A stretch of 58,438 nt of DNA from Rikenellaceae bacterium (GCA_021201795.1 JAJQEF010000034.1:1-58438), one strand, 5' to 3'; shown: positions 1 to 8,586, counted from the first letter of the stretch. Numbers and translations are program-made. The notes: generated from the sequence alone by a model not told the origin.

Positions 1-256
1 ATATATAAGAACGCGTCGCGGAGGTTATTCTCGGATCATTAATCCGGATCGAATATTAAAAGTTATATAATCGGGGAGCAGATGAAAAATAATCCCGTAT
101 TGGCCTCCGCCACGACCGGCCTGCGGTTAAATGCTCGGACACATCATCGTGTATGAAATGCGGGTTATGCGTGCTTCTGAAAAAAACATCCACACGTCCG
201 TAAGTCTTCCCACGGTAAGATTAGTGGATTTACACCACCAGGTATGCACGGCGCAC
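1..256 (-). ncRNA. Structured RNA, candidate 5' part of a group II intron (domain I), cut by the window edge
   Basis: There is no convincing protein in the first 311 bases. Read on the minus strand, the region starts at 256 with GTGCGCC, which fits the GUGYG 5' end of group II introns. It is followed by a short hairpin of the G-G-U-G-x-A-A-x-U-C-C type that is common near the start of bacterial domain I (minus TGGTGTAAATCCA, about 220-235). A second hairpin has TCTT-A-CC paired to GG-AAGA. The start lies only 3 bases behind the T-run of the rpsT terminator, the placement favoured by class C group II introns. Catalytic domain V and any reverse transcriptase would lie left of base 1 and cannot be seen. 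RNase P RNA, tmRNA and SRP RNA signatures were looked for and not found. The call rests on pattern memory and position, so it is tentative. Confidence 0.42.
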
Positions 257-259
257 CAC

Positions 260-293
260 AAAAAAAGAGTGATTGAATAATCACTCTTTTTTT
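260..293 (-). terminator. Rho-independent terminator of rpsT
   Basis: The arms GAGTGATT (267-274) and AATCACTC (279-286) are a perfect 8 bp stem with a 4-base loop, flanked by A7 and T7 runs. It lies 18 bases past the rpsT stop and would end the rplU-rpmA-rpsT transcript. Confidence 0.9.
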
Positions 294-311
294 ATTTCTT
301 CGTGTAGTGGC

Positions 312-563
312 TTACAAGCTGTTTACGTGCAATGTAAGACTACTTTTAAGATTACCCGCTTTGTTTTTGTGGATAATATTTTTCTTCGCAAGCTTATCCA
401 ACATAGAAGAAACTTTAGGAAGAAGTTTTTCAGCAGCTTCTTTCTCTGAAGTATTCCTCAACGCTTTGATAGCGTTTCTTGTCGTTTTATGCTGGTATCT
501 GTTGCGCAGCCTCCTAACCTCTGTCTGGCGGATTCTTTTCTTAGCTGATTTATGGTTTGCCAT
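312..563 (-). CDS. rpsT: Small ribosomal subunit protein bS20
   Basis: The 83-residue basic, helical protein starts [18 protein letters not shown], the N-terminus that marks S20, and has the usual length. S20 is a primary 16S rRNA-binding protein that helps assemble the 30S subunit. The gene follows rpmA with a 22-base gap, so rplU, rpmA and rpsT are probably cotranscribed from the promoter at 1220-1250 and end at the terminator at 260-293. The start is the only ATG that gives the conserved N-terminus. Confidence 0.96.
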   Translation of the reverse strand: MANHKSAKKRIRQTEVRRLRNRYQHKTTRNAIKALRNTSEKEAAEKLLPKVSSMLDKLAKKNIIHKNKAGNLKSSLTLHVNSL

Positions 564-585
564 TTCTGATACTCTTTAAAATTAA

Positions 586-846
586 TTATTCCGCAACCGG
601 GGTTACAGATACAAAAGATTTTCCTCCGGCTTTCTTTTTAAAGGATACGGTTCCGTCAACCAACGCGAACAGCGTGTGGTCCTTACCTATACCTACATTA
701 TCGCCCGGATTGTGTACCGTGCCTCTCTGGCGAACCAATATATTGCCGGCTTTTGCGATTTGTCCTCCGAAAAGCTTAACACCTAAACGTTTGCTTTCCG
801 ATTCACGTCCGTTCTTCGAACTACCAACACCTTTCTTATGTGCCAT
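586..846 (-). CDS. rpmA: Large ribosomal subunit protein bL27
   Basis: The 86-residue protein begins [20 protein letters not shown], the Bacteroidetes form of L27. Its N-terminal tail reaches the peptidyl-transferase centre and contacts tRNA. No N-terminal extension of the Firmicutes cleaved type is present. It lies 19 bases after rplU, the usual rplU-rpmA pair of bacteria. Confidence 0.97.
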   Translation of the reverse strand: MAHKKGVGSSKNGRESESKRLGVKLFGGQIAKAGNILVRQRGTVHNPGDNVGIGKDHTLFALVDGTVSFKKKAGGKSFVSVTPVAE

Positions 847-865
847 TTCTCAAAAATTTTAAACG

Positions 866-1177
866 TTAAGCAACTATTTCATCTATGACTATCTGGGTAA
901 GATACTGTCTGTGGCCGTTCTTAACCTTGTAGCCTTTCCTCCTCTTTTTCTTGAAAACGAGCACTTTGTCGTCTTTAAGATGTTTAAGGATCGTAGCATT
1001 CACTTTGGCGTCTTCAATTACAGGTGCGCCAACACTAACCTGTCCGTCGTTGTCTACTAGCAGTACTTTGTCGAAGCTCAGCGAAGTGTTTTCCTCGCCC
1101 TGGAGACGGTTTACATAAAGCTTACGACCTTTCTCAACTTTAAATTGTTGACCTGCGATCTCTACAATTGCGTACAT
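866..1177 (-). CDS. rplU: Large ribosomal subunit protein bL21
   Basis: The 103-residue protein starts [18 protein letters not shown] and ends with the L21 signature region [16 protein letters not shown], so it is full length. L21 binds 23S rRNA in the 50S subunit. It is the first gene of the rplU-rpmA-rpsT run and has a well-formed Bacteroidetes promoter about 45 bases upstream. Confidence 0.97.
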   Translation of the reverse strand: MYAIVEIAGQQFKVEKGRKLYVNRLQGEENTSLSFDKVLLVDNDGQVSVGAPVIEDAKVNATILKHLKDDKVLVFKKKRRKGYKVKNGHRQYLTQIVIDEIVA

Positions 1178-1219
1178 TCTTTAATCTTAGTATTGATTAA
1201 TGTGGTTTCAATCAGGGTG

Positions 1220-1250
1220 CAAATATAATGAGTTTATTTAATACCTGCAA
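1220..1250 (-). promoter_or_regulatory. Bacteroidetes-type promoter of rplU-rpmA-rpsT
   Basis: On the minus strand a perfect -7 box TATATTTG (1220-1227) is preceded by a -33 TTG (1248-1250) with a 20-base spacer, which is the spacing known for the primary sigma factor of Bacteroidetes. Confidence 0.75.
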
Positions 1251-1258
1251 CTTACGTT

Positions 1259-1744
1259 TTATTTTTTACCCGAAAAATTATATCCTGTTTTGGAAAAAAA
1301 CAATTCGGCATCCTCTATAAACTCTATCGGTCCGAACGCGTGCATCACCGTATTGCCTATTCGGGTACATTTCATAAAGTCCTCGTCGTCGCTGACGGTG
1401 AAGGACTGCATATTTCCGTAAGTTCTCTTCGAACCGTACATTTTAGATGTTTCGAATTCTTCCTTACCTATCTTCCAGAATACCTGATAGATCTCTTTGG
1501 CAAATTCTTCCGAATGATAATTATCGAATACTATTTCGTACTCGAGGCTGTCGAAGATTTTCACCGCTGTAACCGAAGGGCCCATAAGACTGAAGACAGT
1601 TTCATCATCGTCGATCACGAATCCGGACTGTTCCGCAAAGAGTGTAAATGAGGCTTCGTTCAGCGATGGATACATAGTCTGCCTCTGACAAGCGGTAAAC
1701 AATACTGCAAGAAGCAGAATCTGAACCTTCAGGAATATTCTCAT
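1259..1744 (-). CDS. Putative lipoprotein of unknown function
   Basis: The 161-residue protein has a short hydrophobic N-terminus ending in a lipobox (LFTAC, Cys about residue 19), so it is probably a membrane-anchored lipoprotein. The mature part is acidic and mixed alpha/beta, and I recognise no family. Its start overlaps the stop of the DUF4286 gene by 4 bases (ATGA type), implying translational coupling. Function is unknown. Confidence 0.72.
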   Translation of the reverse strand: MRIFLKVQILLLAVLFTACQRQTMYPSLNEASFTLFAEQSGFVIDDDETVFSLMGPSVTAVKIFDSLEYEIVFDNYHSEEFAKEIYQVFWKIGKEEFETSKMYGSKRTYGNMQSFTVSDDEDFMKCTRIGNTVMHAFGPIEFIEDAELFFSKTGYNFSGKK

Positions 1745-2046
1745 AGCACAACTTTTTTAAGGAGTGAAGTAAAATAGAGTGCTTTCTCTCCGAACGTAGG
1801 TCCGCATATGGAAGCGTATTCAGAGAGAATCTCTTCCATAAATCCGTTATATTGTCCGAGATCGTCCATATTTACCTGCAGCGAATAGGTATGGTGCCCT
1901 TGTTTTTCGTTGGAAATAACTTTGGTAAAGGTAGGTTCCGGGAATCCTCTCGAAGCGATATACGGCATAACCCTGTTCTTCATCATATCCAGCCACAGCT
2001 CGTGCACATCGTGTTCCACCATGAAAGATGTATTGAGTATATACAT
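1741..2046 (-). CDS. DUF4286 family protein
   Basis: The 101-residue protein begins MYILNTSFMVEHDVHELWL and has the compact layout of the DUF4286 family, a small dimeric-barrel-like protein common in Bacteroidetes with no assigned function. No signal peptide is seen. It lies behind the terminator that ends the purB-rubredoxin transcript, so it is read through or has its own weak promoter. Its stop overlaps the start of the following lipoprotein gene. Confidence 0.8.
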   Translation of the reverse strand: MYILNTSFMVEHDVHELWLDMMKNRVMPYIASRGFPEPTFTKVISNEKQGHHTYSLQVNMDDLGQYNGFMEEILSEYASICGPTFGEKALYFTSLLKKVVL

Positions 2047-2058
2047 ATTACGTATTTT

Positions 2059-2080
2059 AAAAAAGGGAGATCGCTCTCCC
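2059..2080 (-). terminator. Terminator after the rubredoxin gene
   Basis: On the minus strand the 6 bp stem GGGAGA/TCTCCC with a 4-base loop is followed by T6. It lies 10 bases past the rubredoxin stop and separates the lipA-to-rubredoxin operon from the DUF4286 gene. Confidence 0.85.
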
Positions 2081-2090
2081 CTTAATTATT

Positions 2091-2252
2091 TTATTCTTCG
2101 ACTACGAATTCTTCTTTTCCGGCCTGGCACAAAGGGCGTAACCAGTCATCGGGAAGATCTTCGAAAGCAGTTCCCGGTTCAATTCCATTTTCAGGATCCC
2201 CCTGTTCCGGATCATAAATATATCCGCATACTTCGCATTTGTACTTTTTCAT
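2091..2252 (-). CDS. Rubredoxin with one iron-ligand cysteine replaced by arginine
   Basis: The 53-residue protein ([16 protein letters not shown] at the start) matches rubredoxin along its full length, including PDDW before the second metal loop. Rubredoxins carry one iron on four cysteines and shuttle single electrons in the cytoplasm, often to rubrerythrin or superoxide reductase. Here C6, C9 and C42 are present, but the third ligand, normally the first Cys of CPxC, is Arg39 (codon CGC at 2136-2138, one transition from TGC). The following Gly is Gln43. It is the last gene of the lipA-lipB-recJ-esterase-purB operon, 70 bases after purB. Family assignment is sure; iron binding is doubtful as read. 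Confidence 0.9.
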   Translation of the reverse strand: MKKYKCEVCGYIYDPEQGDPENGIEPGTAFEDLPDDWLRPLCQAGKEEFVVEE

Positions 2253-2322
2253 AATAGACAGATTAAATAGTTAAGCATTAATAAAAAATACGTAACAATA
2301 TAATATATAATTTTATAAAATC

Positions 2323-3678
2323 CTAATAATCGAATCTTACACCGGTATAAGTCTGAGGGGATAGTCTTCTCAATTCATCCTTTATATTATCGTTCACATC
2401 GAGTTGTTCGATAAATACCGTGATATCTTCGCGTGTTATTCCTTTGTTCGTACGTGTCAATGCTTTAAGCGCTTCGTAAGGATTAGGGTAATTTTCCCGG
2501 CGAAGGATGGTTTGGATACCTTCTGCAACCACAGCCCAGTTATTTTCCAGATCCCTGTCGAACGCCGGATTATTTATTATCAGGTTACCGAGGCCTTTCA
2601 TTATAGACCTGAAAGCAATCAATGAATGTGCCACGGGAACACCGACGTTTCTTAATACCGTCGAGTCGGTAAGGTCGCGCTGCAGTCGGGACACAGGAAG
2701 TTTGGCAGCGAGGTGTTCGAATAGCGCATTAGCTACACCGAAGTTTCCTTCCGCGTTTTCGAAGTCTATCGGATTCACTTTGTGTGGCATGGCCGAAGAA
2801 CCGACTTCTCCTTCCTTGATTTTTTGTTTAAAGTATTCCATCGAGATGTATGTCCATATGTCGCGGCAGAAGTCTACAAGGATGTTGTTGATACGTTTCA
2901 TGCAGTCGAATATAGCAGCAAGGTCGTCGTAATGTTCGATCTGCGTAGTGATCTGCGAACGATTAAGTCCGAGTTTTTCATTTACGAAATTATTCGCGAA
3001 CGCGACCCAGTCGATTCCGGGGTAAGCGGCGAAATGTGCATTGAAATTACCTGTCGCCCCTCCGAATTTCGCGGGAGCCTTGGCTGATTTAAGCTGCGCG
3101 ATCTGTTTTGTCAGCCTGTCTGCGAATACCATAATTTCTTTGCCCAGTCTGGTAGGGGATGCGGGTTGTCCGTGCGTGCGCGCAAGCATAGCTACGTCTT
3201 CCCATCCGGATGCTTTGATCTTAAGGTCGTCGAGGATCGCATAGAGTTCCGGCAGATAAACATTTTCGATAGCATCCTGAAGGCTGAGCGGTGTGGCGGT
3301 GTTGTTAATATCCTGCGAAGTAAGTCCGAAGTGAACGAATTCCTTGCTTTCTCGTAAACCCAGAACGTCCATTTTTTCTTTGATGAAATACTCTACGGCT
3401 TTAACGTCATGGTTGGTCGTACGTTCTATTTCCTTAACCCTTTGGGCATCCGTTTCCGTAAAATCACGATAAATGCCGCGGAGTTTTTCCGCAATATCGT
3501 TATTTATATCTTTAAGTTGATCGAGCGGGATTTCGCTCAATGCGATAAAATACTCTATTTCAACGAGTACCCTGTATTTTATTAACGCATATTCTGAAAA
3601 ATATGCAGCAAGTTGTTCTGTGTTTCCCCTGTAACGTCCGTCTACCGGGGATATAGCGGTTAGTTTGTTTAATTCCAT
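2323..3678 (-). CDS. purB: Adenylosuccinate lyase
   Basis: This 451-residue member of the fumarase/aspartase superfamily cleaves SAICAR to AICAR and adenylosuccinate to AMP, so it acts twice in purine synthesis. The family signature GSSAMPHKVNP lies at residues 293-303, and RTHGQP (catalytic His about 169) and TSQDINNT (120-127) are intact. The length fits the E. coli-type enzyme. It starts 4 bases after the sialate-esterase stop, in the middle of the lipA-to-rubredoxin operon. Confidence 0.97.
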   Translation of the reverse strand: MELNKLTAISPVDGRYRGNTEQLAAYFSEYALIKYRVLVEIEYFIALSEIPLDQLKDINNDIAEKLRGIYRDFTETDAQRVKEIERTTNHDVKAVEYFIKEKMDVLGLRESKEFVHFGLTSQDINNTATPLSLQDAIENVYLPELYAILDDLKIKASGWEDVAMLARTHGQPASPTRLGKEIMVFADRLTKQIAQLKSAKAPAKFGGATGNFNAHFAAYPGIDWVAFANNFVNEKLGLNRSQITTQIEHYDDLAAIFDCMKRINNILVDFCRDIWTYISMEYFKQKIKEGEVGSSAMPHKVNPIDFENAEGNFGVANALFEHLAAKLPVSRLQRDLTDSTVLRNVGVPVAHSLIAFRSIMKGLGNLIINNPAFDRDLENNWAVVAEGIQTILRRENYPNPYEALKALTRTNKGITREDITVFIEQLDVNDNIKDELRRLSPQTYTGVRFDY

Positions 3679-3682
3679 TATA

Positions 3683-5146
3683 TTACTTGTTATAACTCCA
3701 TTCGAATCTATCTTTTGTACGGAACGGAACAGCAGGAAGACCCTCGCTGTTCACAAGGTTCGGCATGGCGTTTTCGTGCCATGCAAAGCGCGCGGCAACA
3801 GGATTCGGAACCTCGTCGCTGGATAATATGATTTTATTGCCGGCGATTACGGCATCCGCCTCATAAAAGATTCCGTCCGCTCCGCTTATCTCGAACCAAT
3901 CGGGATTTTCCCCGTTACGGGTTTTAAGTTCTTTACCTATATGATCGAAGGTAAGGGTTAATTTATTTCCGGATACGGTGGATGATTTATAAACAGGTCC
4001 GCTGTAAACAAGACCTTCCCTGCCGTAATCTTTAGCCAAAGCAAGACGTGCAAGGCGTTCGCCTACAATCCATTTGTAAGGCGGATGTATATCATGCAGG
4101 GCGTCTACGAGATCGGTAGTAACTATCATTCCGGTATTCGGGATATCCTGCGCGAGAGACTGGACCTCCCAGAACAAAGGGAGGCCATATTCATCGTGCC
4201 TTACACTGTCCCTTTCGTTTCTACGCCTGGAATAAGTATGAGGTGCGATCTGCACGTAATAGAAAGGCATGGTATTGTTTTTATCCCCCCACATTCCGCG
4301 CCAGCTGTCCACGAGCACTTTCATTTTATCCGCATAGCGGATAGTGTCTCCGTTTATAAGGTTGGTTTCGCCCTGATACCAGAGGAATCCTTTCAAAGTA
4401 TAAGGGATTACGGGACGCACCATTTTATCGAATCGCTGGGCAATCGTTTGTTTGTCGAGTTTGCCGTCGACGATCTCTCCCTCAAAATCCGAGTTTACAT
4501 AACCTTCCATAGGGGTCCACTGCTCGATAGGTGTGCCTCCCCATGAAGTGGAAATTATTCCTACCGGGACACCGAGATCCGCTGAGATCTTTTTAGCGAA
4601 AAAATATGCAGGTGCGGAGACAGGCGACAGAGTCGCAGTATCGATCATTTGCCATCCGTCCGAGGGCAAGGTATCGCTTTTAATATCTTTTTTTACATAC
4701 AGGACCCTTATCAAGGGGTTGTCCGCGTTCAGAAATTCTTTAGTCTGGTAATCCGGGTCGCCCTTCTGGGGTTTCCGGTATTGGGGATGATTGTTCATCG
4801 AATATTCCATATTGGATTGTCCGGAGGCGAGCCAGACTTCACCTACAAGGATATTATTAAGAACGATTTTGTCTCCGTTGCCAGAGATAGTCATCTGCTG
4901 CGGTTCTTTTCTGATATCGGGATTGTTCAGCATAACTGCCCACTCTCCGGCTGCATTAGTAACAGTCGAATAATTTTTACCCTCGAAGTTCACGGTAACC
5001 CTCTCTCCGGGTTCCGCATTTCCCCATATCTTAACCGGTTTGCCCTGTTGAAGTACCATATTGTCTCCTATCACTTTCGGAAGAGTGACTTCGCCGGGCG
5101 CCAATAGCGGAAAAAGTATCAGAAAAAATAGTAAAAATCTTTTCAT
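3683..5146 (-). CDS. Secreted sialate O-acetylesterase family (SGNH) esterase
   Basis: The 487-residue protein has a signal peptide (MKRFLLFFLILFPLLAPG), so it is exported. The SASA-family SGNH active site is visible: GQSNM with nucleophile Ser111, WYQGETN near 257-262, and DIH with Asp352/His354. An N-terminal beta domain precedes the hydrolase. Such enzymes remove O-acetyl groups from sialic acids or plant glycans; the substrate cannot be told here. I chose the ATG at 5146 because it gives the signal peptide and lies 2 bases after the recJ stop. A longer frame starting at 5233 would overlap recJ and bury the signal. Confidence 0.88.
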   Translation of the reverse strand: MKRFLLFFLILFPLLAPGEVTLPKVIGDNMVLQQGKPVKIWGNAEPGERVTVNFEGKNYSTVTNAAGEWAVMLNNPDIRKEPQQMTISGNGDKIVLNNILVGEVWLASGQSNMEYSMNNHPQYRKPQKGDPDYQTKEFLNADNPLIRVLYVKKDIKSDTLPSDGWQMIDTATLSPVSAPAYFFAKKISADLGVPVGIISTSWGGTPIEQWTPMEGYVNSDFEGEIVDGKLDKQTIAQRFDKMVRPVIPYTLKGFLWYQGETNLINGDTIRYADKMKVLVDSWRGMWGDKNNTMPFYYVQIAPHTYSRRRNERDSVRHDEYGLPLFWEVQSLAQDIPNTGMIVTTDLVDALHDIHPPYKWIVGERLARLALAKDYGREGLVYSGPVYKSSTVSGNKLTLTFDHIGKELKTRNGENPDWFEISGADGIFYEADAVIAGNKIILSSDEVPNPVAARFAWHENAMPNLVNSEGLPAVPFRTKDRFEWSYNK

Positions 5147-5148
5147 CG

Positions 5149-6900
5149 CTATTTTTTTACGGGTTTTATATCTTTTATCCTCAACTGAGGGGTAACCATT
5201 CCCCTGTAATGGTTTTCCACTACACAGTAGCAAACATCGACAGCTCCCCCCATTCTTACATGGTCGAAGTGGTGCGGTTGTCCGAAGGCAATAGCAGAAA
5301 TGGATGTATTAGGTTTCTCACCCTGGATAAGTTTCATTTTCAGATGTTCCTGTTCTACTCCGACCAACCGTGCGTCTCCTCTGTCGCTGGCATTACTTGT
5401 CATAAAGACAGGAGAAGGATTCCCTGGACCGAACGGCTGGAATTTACACAAAGTATTTCTGAACATCGGCGTAACGTCACTGAACAATAATTGCGAATCT
5501 ATATCCACCTGCGGTACGAGTCTCTCAGGGTCGATATTTTCCTCTACGTATTTATGGAAACGTTCCGTGAATTTTTCCACATTTTCAGGCTTCATCGTTA
5601 ATCCGGCTGCATAGGTATGCCCTCCGAAGTTCTCGAGCAGATCAGAACAGGATTCAACTGCCTGATAAAGATCGAATCCGGGCACGCTTCGTGCTGATCC
5701 GGTAACCAGTCCGTTGGACATAGTCAGTACTACTGTCGGACGATAATAAGTTTCTATCAGTCTGGACGCGACGATTCCAACCACGCCTTTCATCCAGTTA
5801 GGGTTATAAATAACCGTACTTTTAAGTCTTTTAAGGTCGGGGTTGTTTTCTATGTATTCATGCGCTTCCTGCGTAATACTGCGGTCGATGCTTTTACGGT
5901 CGTTATTACATGTATCGATAGCGTCGCCATAAACTCCGGCACGTTTCTCAGTGGTCGCTATCAATAAACGAACCGCAGTGTGTCCACCGGATTTCGATTC
6001 GTCTGCCACCTCCATTCTTCCCGCGGCATTAATGCGCGGGCCTATTTTGAATACGATATCGTCGATAGTAATGTTATGCTTCTCCAATCCGCATATTTTG
6101 ATTATCGACTTCAAACCTTTACTCGGATTCTCATTTATACGCTTAAGCCCGTAATAGGCAAGTATTCGGTTTTCACCGGTCAAAGGTACGATATCGGCCG
6201 CTATACTGACCACCACCATATCCAGGAAGCATTCGACTTGAGCAAAGGGTATTTTTTTATACTGGCAGTACGCCTGAGCCATCTTGAATCCGACTCCGCA
6301 ACCGGACAGTTCCTTAAACGGATAATTACAGTCCGGACGTTTGGCATCCAACACAGCGACCGCATCAGGGATCTCGTCTCCCGGAAGATGGTGGTCGCAG
6401 ATTATAAAATCAATACCTTTTTTCCTGGCGTATTCGATCTTTTCTACGGATTTTATTCCACAGTCGAGAGCTATTATAAGTTTTACTCCGTTCTCTTCGG
6501 CATAGTCTATTCCTTTCAGCGAGATACCGTATCCCTCGTTATACCTGTCCGGTATATAGAAATACAGTTCTTTATGCCCTATACGGGCAAGGAATGAATA
6601 AACCAAAGCTACGGCAGTTGTTCCGTCCACGTCGTAATCCCCATAGATCATTATTTTCTGATTCCCTTCGATAGCGGACTCTATGCGTCTGACCGCCTTA
6701 TCCATATCCTTCATCAGAAACGGATCGTGTAGGTTCTCGAGTTTCGGGTTGAAAAACCTGTACGCCTCTTCTTTAGTCTCGATGCCTCGCTGAATAAGAA
6801 GGTTGCCCAGAACAGCAGGTATGCCCAGACCGGTCGAGAGCGCCTCGACCTTTACAGGGTCTCCCTGTTCTTTCAGAACCCATCTTTTTTCTGCATGCAT
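5149..6900 (-). CDS. recJ: Single-stranded-DNA-specific exonuclease RecJ
   Basis: The 583-residue protein has the DHH phosphoesterase motifs GDYDVDGTT (87-95), ALDCG (144-148) and CDHH (168-171), followed by a DHHA1 region with GGHTYAAGL near residue 430 and an OB-like C-terminus. RecJ degrades single-stranded DNA 5' to 3' in RecF-pathway recombination, mismatch repair and base excision repair and needs Mn2+/Mg2+. It starts 9 bases after lipB and ends 2 bases before the esterase start, so it is a mid-operon gene. Confidence 0.97.
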   Translation of the reverse strand: MHAEKRWVLKEQGDPVKVEALSTGLGIPAVLGNLLIQRGIETKEEAYRFFNPKLENLHDPFLMKDMDKAVRRIESAIEGNQKIMIYGDYDVDGTTAVALVYSFLARIGHKELYFYIPDRYNEGYGISLKGIDYAEENGVKLIIALDCGIKSVEKIEYARKKGIDFIICDHHLPGDEIPDAVAVLDAKRPDCNYPFKELSGCGVGFKMAQAYCQYKKIPFAQVECFLDMVVVSIAADIVPLTGENRILAYYGLKRINENPSKGLKSIIKICGLEKHNITIDDIVFKIGPRINAAGRMEVADESKSGGHTAVRLLIATTEKRAGVYGDAIDTCNNDRKSIDRSITQEAHEYIENNPDLKRLKSTVIYNPNWMKGVVGIVASRLIETYYRPTVVLTMSNGLVTGSARSVPGFDLYQAVESCSDLLENFGGHTYAAGLTMKPENVEKFTERFHKYVEENIDPERLVPQVDIDSQLLFSDVTPMFRNTLCKFQPFGPGNPSPVFMTSNASDRGDARLVGVEQEHLKMKLIQGEKPNTSISAIAFGQPHHFDHVRMGGAVDVCYCVVENHYRGMVTPQLRIKDIKPVKK

Positions 6901-6909
6901 GACTTTTAT

Positions 6910-7575
6910 TTATTTTATTTTACATTTATATACTTCTGCAAAGTGGCGGACATATCTTATTTTCACTTCATCCATATCGACCTTTTTTCCAGTCTCGTTC
7001 TGAATGGATGTCACGCCTTTGTCTATAAATCCGCAGGGATTTATATATGAAAAATATTTAAGATCCGTATTGACGTTCAATGCGAATCCGTGCATTGTCA
7101 CGAATCTGGATGCTTTCACTCCTATGGCGCAGATTTTACGGGCATTCGGAGAATCAGTTTCGATCCAGACTCCCGTGGCTCCGGCCAGTCTTCCGCCATT
7201 TATTCCGTAATCCGCAATCGTCCGGATCACCGTTTCTTCCAGCAATTCTATATAATCTTTCAGCCCAAGACCGAAATTATTCAAATTCAGGATAGGATAA
7301 CCTACAAGCTGTCCGTATCCGTGATAAGTAATATCTCCTCCCCTGTCGGTCTTGAAATACGTCGCTCCTACCGAACGGAGAAAATCATCGTTTACGAGCA
7401 AATTATTCTCGTTTCCGCTCTTACCTAAAGTATAGACATGGGGATGTTCGCACAACATAAGATAATTCTGGTCTGCCAACATGTTATTCTGAACGCGGGA
7501 GAAGAGTTCCTTTTGTTCTTCCCATGCGTCGGAATAATCCGTAATGCCTTTATCTATAAGTAGAACGCTCGTCAT
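6910..7575 (-). CDS. lipB: Octanoyl-[ACP]:protein N-octanoyltransferase
   Basis: The 221-residue enzyme moves an octanoyl group from ACP to the lipoyl domains of 2-oxoacid dehydrogenases and the glycine cleavage H protein. The signature RGGDITYHGYGQLVGYPI (78-95) is clear. The catalytic pair is intact: Lys154 in GVKASR and Cys181 in NPCGF. Its ATG overlaps the lipA stop by 4 bases, so lipA and lipB are translationally coupled and encode consecutive steps of lipoate synthesis. Confidence 0.97.
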   Translation of the reverse strand: MTSVLLIDKGITDYSDAWEEQKELFSRVQNNMLADQNYLMLCEHPHVYTLGKSGNENNLLVNDDFLRSVGATYFKTDRGGDITYHGYGQLVGYPILNLNNFGLGLKDYIELLEETVIRTIADYGINGGRLAGATGVWIETDSPNARKICAIGVKASRFVTMHGFALNVNTDLKYFSYINPCGFIDKGVTSIQNETGKKVDMDEVKIRYVRHFAEVYKCKIK

Positions 7576-8453
7576 CGGATCCTTATTTTATTATTGACAG
7601 CAGCACGGTCGGCACGATACGAAGAACGAACCATCGGAGAACTCTCGACATGGGAGAATCCTCTTTTAAGCGCTTCCTGTTTATAAATATCGAATTGTTC
7701 CGGTGTGACGTATCTCGTCACCGGCAAATGATTTTTGGTTGGCTGAAGATATTGTCCGATGGTCAAGATGCTGCATCCGGCAGCGGCAAGATGGTCCAAG
7801 GTACTATAAATTTCCCCATCGGTTTCTCCGAGACCGACCATAAGTCCACTTTTGGCGGTGAATCCTAACTTCGAGATATATTTTAAAACCCTGAGGCTGG
7901 TTTCATAATCCGCCCTGCTACGCACCAGCGGCGTCAGACTTTTAACCGTTTCGATGTTATGTCCGATAACATCCGGCAAAGACGACATAACGATATCCAA
8001 TAACGACTCTTCCGCGTCAAAATCGGGTATTAAAACTTCTATCTGTGTATCGGGATTTTTTTTACGTATGGCATTGACGACATCGGCCCAATGTTCTGCA
8101 CCCTTATCCGGGAGGTCGTCTCTGTCTACAGAGGTAAGTACACAATACCTGAGTCCCATTATATTAACGGAACGTGCGACCTTTACAGGTTCATTCGGAT
8201 CCAACGGCAACGGGTTACCGGTTTTTGTGGCGCAGAATTTACACGAACGGGTACAAATGTCCCCTGATATCATGAAAGTCGCAGTCCTTCGGCTCCAACA
8301 TTCGGCCTGATTAGGACATTTTCCGCTGCTGCAAATAGTATGAAGGGAATTCTCCCTTACTATCTTCGCTACTTCAGCGTATCCATGTCCTTCATGCAGT
8401 CGTATTTTAAGCCATTCCGGTTTTCTCGTTACCTCACCATACTTTTCAGGCAT
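7572..8453 (-). CDS. lipA: Lipoyl synthase
   Basis: This 293-residue radical-SAM enzyme inserts two sulfurs into protein-bound octanoyl chains. Both Fe-S sites are visible: the auxiliary cluster cysteines C41, C46 and C52 (CSSGKCPNQAEC) and the radical-SAM CxxxCxxC at C67, C71 and C74. The C-terminal serine ligand of the auxiliary cluster lies in the conserved PMVRSSYRA stretch. It heads the operon lipA-lipB-recJ-esterase-purB-rubredoxin, with a -7 box 30 bases upstream. Confidence 0.97.
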   Translation of the reverse strand: MPEKYGEVTRKPEWLKIRLHEGHGYAEVAKIVRENSLHTICSSGKCPNQAECWSRRTATFMISGDICTRSCKFCATKTGNPLPLDPNEPVKVARSVNIMGLRYCVLTSVDRDDLPDKGAEHWADVVNAIRKKNPDTQIEVLIPDFDAEESLLDIVMSSLPDVIGHNIETVKSLTPLVRSRADYETSLRVLKYISKLGFTAKSGLMVGLGETDGEIYSTLDHLAAAGCSILTIGQYLQPTKNHLPVTRYVTPEQFDIYKQEALKRGFSHVESSPMVRSSYRADRAAVNNKIRIR

Positions 8454-8482
8454 TTATGTTTTTATTACTTTTCCAATTGATA

Positions 8483-8490
8483 CAAAGGTA
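8483..8490 (-). promoter_or_regulatory. -7 promoter element of the lipA operon
   Basis: The minus-strand TACCTTTG fits TAnnTTTG exactly and lies 30 bases before the lipA ATG. No clear -33 TTG is seen at the right distance. Confidence 0.5.
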
Positions 8491-8530
8491 ATAAAAAATG
8501 CCTTTTTTCCTGAAAATAATAATATCGTGT

Positions 8531-8566
8531 AAAAAATCAGGGTATCCGCTGTTTACGGATACCCTG
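8531..8566 (-). terminator. Terminator after the hibernation factor gene
   Basis: On the minus strand an 11 bp perfect stem CAGGGTATCCG/CGGATACCCTG with a 7-base loop is followed by ATTTTTT. It separates hpf from lipA. Confidence 0.9.
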
Positions 8567-8586
8567 CCGACATGTTCAAGTATAAA

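Noticed and set aside
1-256. RNase P RNA, tmRNA or SRP RNA in the gene-free first stretch
   Set aside because: The conserved GAGGAAAGUCC of RNase P, the tmRNA T-arm with CCA and the SRP apical loop were not found on either strand.
5147-5233. Longer start for the sialate esterase
   Set aside because: The extra 29 residues lie inside recJ and would place a charged stretch before the signal peptide.
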